From Quercus robur (Eukaryota > Streptophyta > Magnoliopsida > Fagales > Fagaceae), in contig NC_065535.1 in assembly GCF_932294415.1 (NCBI RefSeq), positions 84,031,862 to 84,095,861 on the forward strand: DNA of 64,000 bases. The letters run 5' to 3'. Both the position numbers and the translations under genes were made by a program. Under the pieces are notes generated by a model, which was given only the letters and a program-made list of their open reading frames with translations, did no database searches and was not told where the DNA came from. This document shows, piece after piece, positions 1 to 11,902 of this stretch (within the stretch, counting starts at the first letter, position 1; every line of letters begins with the position of its first letter).

Positions 1-2110
1 CTCCTGCAACTAGTAACTAGGGATGGACTTTTCATTATTCGGCATTGCCGCATTGGGACTTGAATTGAACAAGGAAAATGCTATTATCGTTTCGGACAAT
101 TTTTGTGCATTCAAAAGTTGTCAACATGGTATGCTTGATTTTTGCTGGACTGATTGTCACATAATCTCTTATGCAGCTACAAAGATGTTGGATGCTGGAC
201 AGATGCTGCAACTTTAGCTGCTACACATTTAAAGGGATCTGATTATTCAAGGTCTCTCTCTCTCTCTCTCTCTTCTGTAACTTGTTCTGATCATGTCTCT
301 AATTTTATTCTTGGGCATTTATCTCAACGCTCCCCTCCCCTGTGCACAGGGAATACCCAAAATCAACTCAGCAATGTAGTTTATGCATCAAATATTTTAT
401 CATGCATGCAGGAGTTTTAATCAATTCTTATCCTTTGTATCAATAAGGAAGGCTGATTTTTCTGGAATGTTTTGTGCTTTATGGCATAATCTAATCATCC
501 CAACCACTTTATACTTTCCAGATTTGATTAGTGTTTTTGAGGTAGACAAACAAGTAATAATCACCTACAGAATTGCCTTTACTCTTGATTGCTTTTGCCT
601 TTCACTATATTATTTGTGAGCATTTCCTGATATGTGACCAACAAAGTTTTATATGTGACCTAGTAATGCGGCCCTTACCTAATCAGGTTATATATGTTTT
701 TACGAAATCATTATGGTAAATAAATATTAGATAATAGCATAACTGAAGATCTGCAATGATGAACATAGCATAATCATCTTTTCACTTTGGAAATCATGTT
801 TTGAAGTAATCCCATTCTTAAACATAAGACTGATGTTAATATGATTAATCATGAAAGGACACTGACTAATAACAGCTTGTTTATTACATTTAAACACCCA
901 AATACTGTTGATCTGCCAAAGAAATAATTTGTACAGTAGAACCTAGGGATTTTCCCCTTCCCTTGCTGGCATGCTGTACCAATTTCTGATAGCATTTGGT
1001 TTTTGTAAATTTGTTCTCCTTGTAACATGAACTTCTCTTTATGTTTAAAAAAAAATTTATTTCTAGTTTAATGTTTTAAATTGAGAAGATATTTTGAAAG
1101 CCTAGTATGCTCATGTGATATTATGTTTTGTGTTTACCCATGGTGTTATGTTACAAAGGTGGGATGAGCATACTCTTCCCGCCGAACATAACATTAGGAG
1201 GTATATAACTCCTATGGCTCTCCTTAACATGATATTCTTTCTTCTGATTTGTTCTTAGCTTAACAGGGCCAATTGCAGGGCTTTGATTTTGTATGTTGGA
1301 GCTGGTGCACTTCAAGAGGCATTAGCAGCACTTCGTGAGGCACAACAACCTGACACAGCAGCTATGTTCATCCTTGCTTGTCGTGAAATATATGCAAAAA
1401 TAATTGCTGATTTAGGATATTTAGATGATGAATCTAGTCCTTGGTGAAGGATAAGTTGTGTAACTTACCTGTGTTGGACCCAGAGAATGAAGATGTAATT
1501 GCAGTAGGTGAATGTTATGGGCAATACCAAAGAAAATTGGTGCATCTGTGCATGGATTCTCAACCATTCTCTGACTGAAAGGACTGCACTTGGTCATATG
1601 CCTCCCATGCTTTTCATTCATTCGAGTGTTTTTACAGTGAAATTTGGCGAATATCTTCTGGATTCATTATCAAAAGATGACTGGGTATTATAATAGGCAG
1701 TTGGGAGTGGATGATCTTGAGCAGCTCGAGAGAAGGGATTTATCAGTTCACAGAAACACGAAATAGGCTTGAATGATGAAAATTTAGCTTATTCGTTTTT
1801 GGCAAAAGTTGCTTGTTGTAGATAAAACATTACAGGAAGGTTGATTATAGTGTTGTAACTAATGTAGAAAATTTTGTCAGCAAAAATATTCACATACACC
1901 ATATGGTTGGTAGGAATGCTATCAATTCTTAGAGAAAGAATCAATGTTATTCCTTGATTTTGTACAACACTACATTAAATCATATTCTTTTTTGTTGTCA
2001 CCTCCTTGTTTCTGTTTGCAAAGATGATATCTGGACTTGGCTTATTCTATCACGTTAGATTTGGAAGATTATGAACTTATTGATTAGTTGATTTAGATTC
2101 TTAGTCTTTT
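1..2110. repeat. Copy 1 of a tandemly duplicated segment
   Basis: This stretch matches 6365-8405 almost throughout. Both begin at the same stop-codon region, carry the same three WDR11-like exons and introns in the same order, and end in the same text about the WDR11 3' side (rows near 1960-2090 and 8260-8390). The matched stop codons lie 6,364 bp apart. Bases 3-20 read Pro-Ala-Thr-Ser-Asn-stop, the paralogue of the end of the candidate small gene whose stop is at 6382-6384, so the duplicated unit extends left of the window. The copies differ by many substitutions and small indels, so the duplication is not very recent. Confidence 0.85.
177..1578 (+). pseudogene. WDR11-like WD40 protein, C-terminal exons, broken copy 1
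   Basis: Three exon-like blocks encode the C-terminal end of a plant WDR11-type WD40/transducin protein. 177-251 reads YKDVGCWTDAATLAATHLKG onwards. 1142-1200 reads LQRWDEHTLPAEHNIRR. 1279-1578 begins ALILYVGAGALQEALAALRE and, in a shifted frame, ends LCMDSQPFSD-stop. Intact family members end the same way. Two lesions are visible. The second block has no AG before it (CCCAT where CCCAG is expected) and a small insertion. The last exon has a 1-bp deletion near 1437-1446 that brings TGA into frame at 1444-1446. The rest of the gene lies left of the window or is lost. I infer a decayed duplicate of a WDR11 3' end. Confidence 0.8.
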
Positions 2111-3025
2111 TAATTAGTTTTCTCTTATTTTCTTTATTTTTTGTTTGCAATCTTATGATTAGTTGATTTATATATATTTTTTTTCCCTTATTTCTCTTAT
2201 CTTCATTATTTATTTATTTATGTTTTTCCTCCTCATGACTTACCTAGTATTAAATATATGTTTTAAAATAAAAATAAAAAACATGTGAAAAAATATGTAT
2301 TGACTGAAGCTGAGTTGCTTCTAATTTGGATTAGATGATTTATTTTTACCCAAACTTGATTGACTCATCCTAAACCTGGCCCAACCCGTTTGCTGGAAAT
2401 CATGTTTTCAAAACAAGATTTTAACACTTAAAATCAAGTTTTTACCATGATTTTTTATTGGAGTTATGGTGTGTCCTTATGTTAAAACCTATTTCTCTCT
2501 CTCTTGTACGTGTGTTAAAAAAAAAAAAAAAAGTTTTCAAAAAACTAGACACCTCAATAGTTACCACCCGATGGGTGTGATACAACTAGTATATGACTGC
2601 TAAGGCTTTACTACATCCCAAGTTCCAATTCTCGTGAAGACTAAAATCGCAATTTCTGGTAAGTTTCAGAAATCGATAAAGCCTGGGGTGTATGTGAGTT
2701 TGGGGTCATTGAGTTCCGATTCAAGCTAATAGGCTTACTCAAATGTACTGTGGGGTGTGGGACAATGACTGCCACACTCGAGTCCTCTTTTTCGTTTCTC
2801 AAAAAATTACCCTAATAGTTTTAAAACAAAATCAATTTAAATAATTATTAATTTTATTATTAAAGTAATAATACCAATAGAATATTATTAATGAAATAAC
2901 AAAGTACCAGGTTACCAGTTCCACTATTGAATTCGACTGCAGCTCCTAACGTTCACTCCATCCTCCATATTCCCAGAAATAGAAGGCCCAAAACCCCTAA
3001 ATTGAGATCCAAAATTGGTTTCAAA
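1579..3025. other. Non-coding DNA between the duplicated units
   Basis: AT-rich sequence with no supportable exon. It includes the continuation of the duplicated WDR11 3' side to about 2110, T-rich and A-rich tracts, and an A-run near 2517-2533. The last 150 bases before 3026 are less AT-rich and could be promoter or 5'UTR of the candidate small gene. Confidence 0.6.
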
Positions 3026-6000
3026 ATGGCTAATAATAATAATAATAATAAAAGTAAGCCTCTTCTTCTTCTAAATTCTTCTTCTACTTAATTTTTGGTT
3101 TTCATAATTTCACTTTTAGTATGATATTCTACAGCCCTTGCCAACTCTCGTCACCCTATCTCAGTAAGTATGCCCAAGTGCAACCCTCCTTCTTCTTTTT
3201 TTTTTTCTTTTTTTTTTCTTTTTCTATCAATCTCTCTTTCTTTTTCCTATACTAAATTGTATTGGTTTTCTTATTTGGGAACACAACAGGAAGCTGAGAC
3301 CAGACCCAAGAAGAACGAGAGTGCCATGCTGATATTGCGAGGTACATTAGTTTTATTAAGTAATAGAATTGAACTTATGTTGGTCACATTACTAATTAAT
3401 TATCCCACACCGATAAGATACAAGCCAATTATTTTATTTATAAGTTGTTGCGATGAGTAATCAAAATGCCGAGCCTGGTAACATAGGCTTGTTACCAAGT
3501 GGGGCAATAAAAGTGGTTGGATTTATGGGTTGGGTTTGTCAGAGTGGAGCCTTCAACATTGATCGAAGACCCCTGGTGGCCCATGGGTTAATGGGCCAAA
3601 CCCCCATCCACCATGGTTGGGTAGCCAAAAATTACAATAAATCCATTAATCAGTAATATGCCAGCTTTCTTGCAAACCCACCATAGAGACCGCCACTTTT
3701 TTTTCTTTTTTTTTTAATAATCTTTATATTCAATTTGGCAATGGGATTAATTTTTCTCTCCTCTTGAATTGAACAATTTTTTTTTTTTTTGGCACATGTT
3801 GTAAATTTTGCATGAAACTGAAACTTGTTGCAATTTGCATTTGCAATTTAGGATTAATTTGATTGATCTATTTTATTTTATTTGGCATAGTATTGATTTT
3901 TCTATCCTGTTGAAATTTTTTTTTTTTTTTTTTTTGCACACATTGTTATTGTAAATTTTGCATGAAATTGAAACCTGTTACAACTTCCATTTGCAATTTA
4001 GGATTAATTTGATTGATCTATTTTATTTTATTTGGCATAGTATTGATTTTTCTGTCCTGTTGAAATTGATTTTTTTTTTTTTTTTGGCACACATTGTTAT
4101 TGTAAATTTTGCATGAAATTGAAACTTGTTGCAACTTCCATTTGCAATTTAGGATTAATTTGATTTATCTATTTTGCTGCTCTTCCTCTTCTATGAGATT
4201 GTGACTTAAACTGCCATAGTTGCTAAGTGAAACTGTGAAACATAATTGGTAATTACGTGGATTGTGTTTGAAAGCTCGAAAATGTGTTAAAAACACAAGA
4301 GCTAACCCCCAAATTAAAGTTACGACTCGATAGATTTTACACTAACTTAATACTAAGTGCGGAATAGTGCAAATGCGAGTGAATAAACAAAACAAACAAG
4401 CTACTCTAATCCATAATCAAGACAACACAACAGTAAAATGGAATGTAAAAGAGTAGAGAAGAGAGATGCAAACACAAGATAACACGCCAATGTGTTATCG
4501 AAGAGAAAACCGAAGAACTTGGCGAAAAAACCTCTCCGCCGCCCTCCAAGTGGTAATCGATCCACTAGACAATTAGTTGGAATACATGGGTTAGCAAGAG
4601 ACCCTCCAAACCTAATCTACCCGATGAACCTAAGCCTTCTAAGCTCCTACTCCAACAAGACTTTTCGGAACCGTGTCTTATCTAGCTCTCCGGATCCCGC
4701 AACAAGCACCATGTTGCATCTGCCATCCTTAGCTTCTTCCAATACTTCCCAGTAGCACCAAAATATCACTTGACACTCTAAAAGGGTGTGGTAAGTGTTT
4801 GGGCTATCAACCTCTCAATGATATGGAAATGGAGAGGTAGGAGTTGAGGAAAATCCACAAGCAATTGTGTAGAGGATTGTGGGTATAACAATCTCTAACT
4901 CTCAAGGTTTGTGATTAGGGTTTTCTCTTTGAAATACTCCTTAACATTTGTGGGTAATGTGGGTATATATAGTGTGGGTACAGAAAGTGTGTATCAGATA
5001 GCATAGTCTGGCAAAACAGAATGTTTCGCAAGTGTCTCGCGAAAAGGCCTTACCCGCGAACTACTCGCGAAACACAACTATCTCCATCTATACTGACTTT
5101 TCGCATTCCAGTCATGTGCAAGGCACATGCATCACTTCGCGGGATGTTAAGTCACGAGCTACTCGCGAAAACCTCTTCAGTCTTCCATAGCTTCAGTCTT
5201 CACACACTCTCTCTCTATCACACAACCCTTACAATTAAATCCCACAATAAATACAAAGGTAAAAAAGATTGAATAAATTTACAATCAAATTTGGCACGGA
5301 ATTAAAGCCAACAAAACACATAGTTGTAAATTACAACTTTACAGTGTTTACAATGTTTGGCAATATTTGTGAACATTCTAGCTGAAATGTGTATGAGACA
5401 AGATCAATGAGGCTAAGAAAACAAATGATAAAATTACAATGAATATGATAAATATGATAAATCCGTAAATCAGTAATATGCCAGCTTTCTTGCAAACCCA
5501 ACTTAGAAACCGCCACTTTTTTTTTCTTTTTTTTTTATAATAATCTTTATATTCAATTTGGCATTGGGATTAATTTTTCTGTCCTCTTGAATTGAACATT
5601 TTTTTTTTTTTTTGCACATATTGTTGTTGTAAATTTTGCATGAAACTGAAACTTGTTGCAATTTGCATTTGCAATTTAGGATTAATTTGATTAATCTATT
5701 TTATTTTATTTGGCATAGTATTGATTTTTCTGTCCTGTTGAAATTGAACTTTTTTTTTTTTTTGGCACACATTGTTATTGTAAATTTTGCATGAAACTGA
5801 AACTTGTTGTAACTTCCATTTGCAATTTAGGATTAATTTGATTTATCTATTTTGCTGCTCTTCCTCTTCTGTGAGATTGTGACTTAAACTGCCATAGCTG
5901 CCAAGTGTAACTGTGAAACATAATTGGTAACTGCGTGGATTGTGTTTACAATGTTTGGCAATATTTGTGAACATTCTAACTGAAATGTGTAAGAAAACTA

Positions 6001-6384
6001 ATGATAAAATTACAATGAATATGATGCAAACCTAGAAAAGAAAGGCTAGCTGATATTTTTCATGTGATCTACAATTTTGGCAATTAGGGGAATTTTTAGT
6101 TGTTCAACATTTAAATTTAGATTATTTTTAGTATTAAAGGTGTGTGGTGGTACTGTTTATGAAAAATTATTAATGAAAAGAATTGATAAGTATGACTTGT
6201 TATGTTGAACTTTGTACCAAGTTTATGAGTAAATGTCCTATAAATATAGTTGAACTTTGTACCAAGCTTAGGAGCAGTTGATTATGATTGCCAGCATGAC
6301 ACTGAAGAATGGTGTCAAAGTATGAAAAAGATGGATCAGAAAATGAAGCGTGCTTGTAAGAAGATTCCTGCAACTAGTGACTAG
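3026..6384 (+). CDS. Possible small four-exon gene of unknown function (71 aa)
   Basis: Four blocks join through three GT-AG introns with frame kept: 3026-3053, 3135-3163, 3290-3341 and 6278-6384. Together they make 216 nt including the TAG. The product starts MANNNNNN (an AAT repeat), continues RHPISEAETRPKKNESAMLI, and ends in a charged stretch with EEWCQSMKKMDQKMKRACKK. It has no signal peptide or membrane segment. I do not recognise the family. The last intron is 2.9 kb and holds the tandem repeat block and solo LTR described separately. The paralogous C-terminus (PATSN-stop) appears at bases 3-20, which supports the last exon as part of a duplicated gene. The link between exons 3 and 4 is the weakest point, since another acceptor could be used. 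The small gene could itself be a fragment. Confidence 0.4.
3638..6027. repeat. Two adjacent copies of a 0.57-0.74 kb repeat, copy 1 split by an LTR
   Basis: 3638-5456 (without the LTR insert) and 5457-6027 are direct copies. Both start with a TAAATCNNTAAATCAG-like stretch followed by the same 'cagtaatatgccagctttct', and end with 'aattacaatgaatatgat'. Inside are shorter direct repeats of roughly 130-150 bp containing a T-run, 'gcacacattgttattg' and 'tttgcaatttaggattaa'. There are three such units in copy 1 (about 3745-4170) and two in copy 2 (about 5575-5845), which explains the length difference. The block lies inside the proposed last intron of the small gene. Confidence 0.85.
4269..5343 (+). 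mobile_element. Solo LTR, 1,075 bp, target duplication GTGTT
   Basis: The element starts TGAAAGCTCG and ends ACTTTACA (TG...CA). It is flanked by a perfect 5-bp direct repeat, GTGTT, at 4264-4268 and 5344-5348. The neighbouring repeat copy gives the empty site: GATTGTGTTTACAATG near 5940 has one GTGTT and no insert. No internal retrotransposon region, primer-binding site or second LTR is present, so this is a solo LTR left by recombination. A TATATATAG box near 4963 suggests + orientation. Several TCGCGAA-type motifs occur at 5025-5170. Superfamily not determined. Confidence 0.85.
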
Positions 6385-8405
6385 GAATGGACTTTTCATA
6401 ATTTGGGAATGGGACTTTAGATTACAAGGACAAGGCTATTGTTTCAGACAATTTTTGCACATTCAAAAGTTGTCAATATGGTATGCTTGATTTTTGCTGC
6501 ACTGATTGTCGCATAATCTCTTATGCAGCTACAAGATGCTGGATAGATGCTGCTACTTTAGTTGCTACAATCTGATTATTCAAGGTTTCTCTATCTCTCT
6601 CTCTCTCTCTTCTGGAACTTATTCTTATCATGTCTCTAATTTTAATCTTGGGTGTTTATCTCAACGCTCCCATCCCCTGTGCACAGGGAAAACCCAAAAT
6701 CAACTCAGCAGTGCAGTTTATACATCAAATATTTCATCATGTATACAGGAGTTTTAATTGATTCTTGCCTTTGTATCAATAAAGAAGGCTTATTTTTCTG
6801 AATTATTTTGTGCTTTATGGTGTAATCTAGTAATCTCAACCATTTTCTACGTTCCTCATCTGATTAGTGTTTCTGGGGTAGACAAACAACTAATAATCAC
6901 CTAGAGAATTGCTTTACCCTTGATTGCATTTGCCTTTCACTATATTTATGTGTGAGCATGTCCTGATATGTGACCAACAAAGTTTTATAGATGACCTAGC
7001 AATGTGGATCTTGCCTAAACAGGTTGTATATGGTTTCATGAAATCATTATCGTAAATAAATATTAGTTAAAAGCATAAGTGAAGATCTGCAATGGTGAAT
7101 ATAGCACAATCATCTTTTCACTTTGGAAATCATGTTTTGAAGTAATCCCATTTTTAATATTTCCCCTAAGACTGATGTTAATATGATTAATTACGAAAGG
7201 ACACGGACTAACAGCTTGTTCATTACATTTAAACACCCAAATACTTATGCTCTGCCAAAGAAATAATTTGTACAGTAGAACCAAGGGATTTTGCCCTTCC
7301 CTTGCTGGAATGCTGTACCAATTTCTGATAGCATTTTAGTTTTTATAAATTTGTTCTCCTTGCAACATGAACTTCTATTTATGTTAAAAAAAAATTAATT
7401 CTAGTTTAATCTTTTAAATTGAGAAGATATTTTGAAAGCCTTGTATGCTCCTGTGATATTATGTTTTGTGTTTACCCATGGTGTTACAAAGGTCGGCTGA
7501 GCATGCTCTTCCCGCGGAACATAACATTTGGAGGTATATATCTCCTGACTCTCCTTAACATGATATTCTTTCTTCTGATTTGTTCTGAGCTTAACATGGC
7601 CAATTGCAGGGCTTTGATTCTGTATGTTGGAGCTGGTGCACTTCAAGAGGCATTAGCATCACTTCATAGGGCACAACAACCAGACACAGCGGCCATGTTC
7701 TTCCTTGCTTGTCATGAAAAGCATGCAGAAATAGTTGCTGATTTAGGAGATTTAGATGATGAATCTAGTTCTTCTGTGAAGGATTAGCTGTGTAACTTGC
7801 TTGGGTTGGACCCATAGAATGAAGATGTAATTGCAGTAGATGAATGTTATGGGCAATATCAAAGAAAATTGCCTCTGTGCATGGACTCAACCATTCTCTG
7901 ACTGAAATTACTGGGCTCAGTCATATCATATGCAAGTGTTTTTACAGTGAAAATTGGCAAATATCTTCTGGATTCATTATCAAAAGATGACTGAGTAATA
8001 TAATAGGCAGTTGGTAGTGGATGATCTTGAGCGGCTCGAGAGAAGGGATTTACCAGTCCGCATAAACACGGAATTGGATTGGATGACGAAAATTTAGTTT
8101 ACTGGTTTTTGGCAAAGTTGCCTGTAGATAAACATTACAGGAAGGTTGATTATAGTGTTGTAACTAATGTAGAAAATTTTGTCAGCAAGAACATTCACAT
8201 GCACCATATAATTGGTAGGAATGATATCAGTTCTTAGAGAAAGAATCAATGTTATTCCTTGATTTTGTACAACACTACATTAAATCATATTCTTATTTGT
8301 TGTCACCTCCTTCTGGCAGTTTTGCAAAGATGATATCTGGAGTTCTGGACTTGTCTTATTCTGTAACGCTATATTTGGAGTTTATGGTTGGTTGATTTAG
8401 ATTCA
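6365..8405. repeat. Copy 2 of the tandemly duplicated segment
   Basis: This is the second copy of the unit seen at 1-2110, in direct orientation. It begins at the matching stop codon (6382-6384) of the candidate small gene and ends in a T-rich tract near 8405. See copy 1 for the alignment landmarks. Confidence 0.85.
6529..7787 (+). pseudogene. WDR11-like WD40 protein, C-terminal exons, broken copy 2
   Basis: The same three exon blocks as copy 1: 6529-6584 (frameshifted by deletions, so only SDYS-like text survives at the end), 7480-7533 (LQRSAEHALPAEHNIWR) and 7610-7787 (ALILYVGAGALQEALASLHR through DLDDESSSSVKD, then TAG). The TAG at 7785-7787 replaces the AAG that continues into the true C-terminus in the other copy. 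Remnants of that C-terminus follow out of frame to about 7900. As in copy 1, the second block lacks an upstream AG (CCCAT). Block 3 lesions differ between the copies, so they decayed separately after duplication. No function is expected. Confidence 0.8.
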
Positions 8406-9591
8406 TTGTTTTCTCCTTATTTCTCTTTTTTTTTTTTTTTTTTCCTCGAGTGCTTGATTGCCGTTTTAAACTCCCATTTATTACATCATTTACCTTTATC
8501 TTCCTCTTTTTTTTCTTTTTCTTTTTTGTGGAGAATCAACCTTTATCTTCATTATAACTCGGCCCTTTTCTCAATTCTCAATTCAACCGTTCACTTCTTT
8601 TCTTCAATTAAACCGTTACCACAGGACTCTCCAACTCACATTCTCCTCAACTGAACTTTAGCTATCAAAGTATCACCATTATTCGCACCTATTCAATCGC
8701 ATTGTGCATTTCAGCATCCAGTGCAGGGCCTTCCTTTCTCCTTCCAATCTTGAGATTGGCAACAAAATGAAAACATAGCCTACATAGGTTTTGTCTTTAA
8801 AAGACATCGATGGCAACAAATGGATCAGCCTCTCTATTTGCAAAATACCAAGACATGGAATTCAATTAATAGGGTAAGATTTCCGTATGTGTCCAGGTTA
8901 TAACAGGATTAGAAAACATGGGAATAACACTGGATGGCACAAAATAGATGCATCTTATAATTACAGCAAACAGCACGAATGAATAATTGTCATGCAAATA
9001 ATTGGAGACAATAAATTAGGTCAAATGAACATTTTTAGAATGCAAGGCTTTTGATTTGAGAAATTGTAATGTATGAACTGCAGCAAGCCCAAATTTGACG
9101 CCAGACTCAGAACATAAAGGAGCACACTGCAAACCAGGATTTGATTCACCATCTCTAGATCTCTTCCTAATCAAAAATAGGAATATGCAAGAGCATGGAT
9201 CCAGCATTGACAACCTGCACTTTCTTCTTGAATAGAGAAAGTTCTGCACAAAAGCTATGGCTAGCTCAGGACTTGAATGTATTGGACTAACTTCTTTATC
9301 GGTGGGATAGCAACCCAAGGGCATCCTTTGGCTGAAAGATCCAAGAAGCCAGAATGCTGCCCATCACCATATCATGCCAATGAATAGAACAACCTCATTC
9401 GGGTTGCTGACTTACACCTTTCTTTGATGCAGCAATAACAAGAATAGCTGATAAGTGGAGTGCATTTTCCCATCATTCACTTGCCAAGAAGCTATAGGAA
9501 AATCGACAAAAATTCAAAGCCTGACAAAATTTTGGAATTTCAAAATTTGAAGATACAAAATTCCATCTCTAACCTTCAAGATTTCAAATAT
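8406..9591. other. Gap between WDR11 remains and ARP6 stop; likely includes ARP6 3'UTR
   Basis: No exon with recognisable protein similarity. 8406-8660 is pyrimidine-rich with T-runs. 8700-9590 is of more even composition and, at least in its right part, is probably the 3'UTR of ARP6, which is transcribed leftwards. An open frame of 102 codons at 9016-9324 (-) resembles nothing I know. Confidence 0.5.
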
Positions 9592-10306
9592 TCAATGGAA
9601 GAATCTCCTCCGACACCTAGCAGATCCAAGCTCCTCATACTCAGCTTTAGTGACACACATCGCTTCAAAATCAGGACTAGATGCCAACAGCGACCCCCCT
9701 CTCCAGACACCTAGTATGGGACTGAACAAGAAGTGCAAGTTTTAAGCCAACAGGATGCAATAGAATCTTCATAATGAAACAGTATATTTTAGAGGGAAAT
9801 TTACTCTTCTTGAGTTGTTATGTTCACTTGATAGTCATCAGCGACAAGAGGCCGGAGCTCCCTCTCTCTGCAATTTTTCAAATCAATACAAACTAAAGTC
9901 TGGATGATGCTTAAAATAAGTAATTCTGAATATAAATAACAGCAGAATGATTAGAAGTTACAGTCTCTCAGCAAATCGAGGAAATAACGTGCATCCACCA
10001 GTCAAAATAATGCTGCCGAAAAAAAAGATTCAAACACAGAAATTGGTATTGGAAAATGAAACAGGAAAAAGGTAAGACTGTAAGAGTAATATTGAGATAT
10101 TTAACATGCTAAATATAAACTCCAAGATTTTGTAAAAACACCTTTCATAGAGTACAGGGTGAAGATGAGGATGGCAAGCATTGATAGCTCGAACAATGCA
10201 CTCTGCTAGTCCAGCTTGGTTCATTCCTGCAGAACCAGGTTCAAGTCAGCAATTTGTAGCACTACATTTTCGTCAAAAAGACCAGGCAAACCCCAAATGC
10301 CTTAAA

Positions 10307-10349
<43 letters not shown>

Positions 10350-11902
10350 TTACTTTACAATTATAAAAAATAGAATATGAAACACACCTAGATCTGCAGG
10401 ACGAAAGAGCATCTCGGGGACAAGGAACCGCTCATTTGTCAAGTCAAACTCCTGCACAAAATAAAATTCAGTAAAAAAAAACTGAAAGTTCACTTCTCTC
10501 CAAGGAAAATAATACTAACATTTTTTGAGAAATCAACTTCTCTCTTCCGGTTCTCACTCCTCTCTGTAACTTCAATTTGATCCATTTCCTTCTTATTAGC
10601 CTCTAATTGTGAAGGTGTGTCCCCGTGTGTCACAGACAAGTATCTTTTTGCTTGTTCCGGGTCCTTAACAAAGCCCTTGGTGTGAGTTACTCCATCTGGA
10701 AGCACATACGTGCACCTGTACAAATTGTCTCTCCCAGTCTTCCTATAATAAACATAGTAATCAAACACTTAAAGGGCTGTAAATCAAATAAGTTGAACTC
10801 AAACATAATACCATGTTCGTGAATAGACTCGTGAGTATGTAACTCAATTTAAATATTATAAGTCTATATGTATACTGTATAACAATATATACTTAAAAAT
10901 GAGCGAGTCATATGATATCAAATTATTATTTGTAATTTATTAATAATAAAAATTTTATGTTTTTTTAATCATATAATATTGATTAATCTTTTTTTTTTTT
11001 TTTAATTCATCAAGGAAAGTCATTCTACCAAATTAACTCAAACAACATAATCAACTATAATTCAGCATAAAATTTTAGTCCTATGAGTAAGCTCAAGCAA
11101 TGTAAATGAACTAAGCTAATTTGATTATAAGCTCGAATTAAAAAAAAGAAAAAAAAGAAGCAAACCTTGCGATGTGGAGGTCACGTGGGACATCGAGGGA
11201 GACAAAGCAGAGGTTTTCTTTAACGTCGTCGATCAAGAAAGTCTCGTCCATAACATTAACAGCCCTGTAAGACACGAGCTCTTTAAGGTAATTAGTGAGG
11301 GCTTTACCACCGAGGTCGATTCGTTTCACGGCGTAGTTGAGCGTGAAGTTTTGGAACACAGGTGCGGCGTGAGTGAAGGAGAAGCCACAGTCGACAACGA
11401 GGCTACATTGGGCCCTGGAGACGAGCCGGCCCGTGGGCCCAGATCGACTGGCCTCGTAGAGATGGGCCAAGGAAGGGGAGTCGGCCACGTAGAGGGACTT
11501 GAAGTTGAAGTCTTCGAAGACGATTTCGTCGGTGGCGCGTTGGATGGAGGGGAGAGTGAAGAGGGGTTCGGTCAAGAGGAGGGAGGAGTGAGAAGGGGTG
11601 ACGCGGAGGAGTGTGGTGAAGAGGTGGGCCCATATGTCGCGTTGCAGGTCTGGGTTTATTAGGTAGCCACGGTCGAGTGGGCGGCGGACGGCGGCGGATG
11701 TGAGGTCCAGGGGGTCGGAGTTGGGGTTGGTGGTGGCGGGTGGAGGGGTGATCCATTTTTTGGAGGAGATGGGGCGGAGGAGGCAGTTGGGGAGGACGGT
11801 GGAGGGGTTGCGTTCGCCGCCTAGTCCGGCTTTTATGAGGCCGCCGCCGTTGTCGAGGACTACCACGTTTGAGAAGTCCGGGTAGGAGAAAGACGACGAC
11901 AT
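9592..11902 (-). CDS. ARP6: Actin-related protein 6, SWR1 complex subunit
   Basis: Seven exons: 11902-11166, 10742-10520, 10451-10388, 10226-10142, 10012-9962, 9867-9805 and 9721-9592. All introns are GT-AG with phase kept, giving 1,353 nt and 450 aa (Arabidopsis ARP6 is 421 aa). Recognition motifs include [17 protein letters not shown] near the N-terminus, [76 protein letters not shown] and the C-terminal [15 protein letters not shown]6 has an actin fold and is a core subunit of the nuclear SWR1 remodeller that puts H2A.Z into chromatin; in Arabidopsis loss affects flowering time and temperature response. The extra length is an N-terminal [10 protein letters not shown] extension plus a charged, variable loop ([20 protein letters not shown] region) just before [10 protein letters not shown]. 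Intron 3 carries a TA microsatellite. Confidence 0.97.
10308..10350. repeat. (TA)n microsatellite in ARP6 intron 3
   Basis: About 20 TA dinucleotides with one G interruption, lying between ARP6 exons 3 and 4. A likely length polymorphism. Confidence 0.9.

Noticed and set aside
9016-9324. 102-codon open frame on - downstream of ARP6
   Set aside because: No similarity recognised, no splice context, and the position fits ARP6 3'UTR or spacer.
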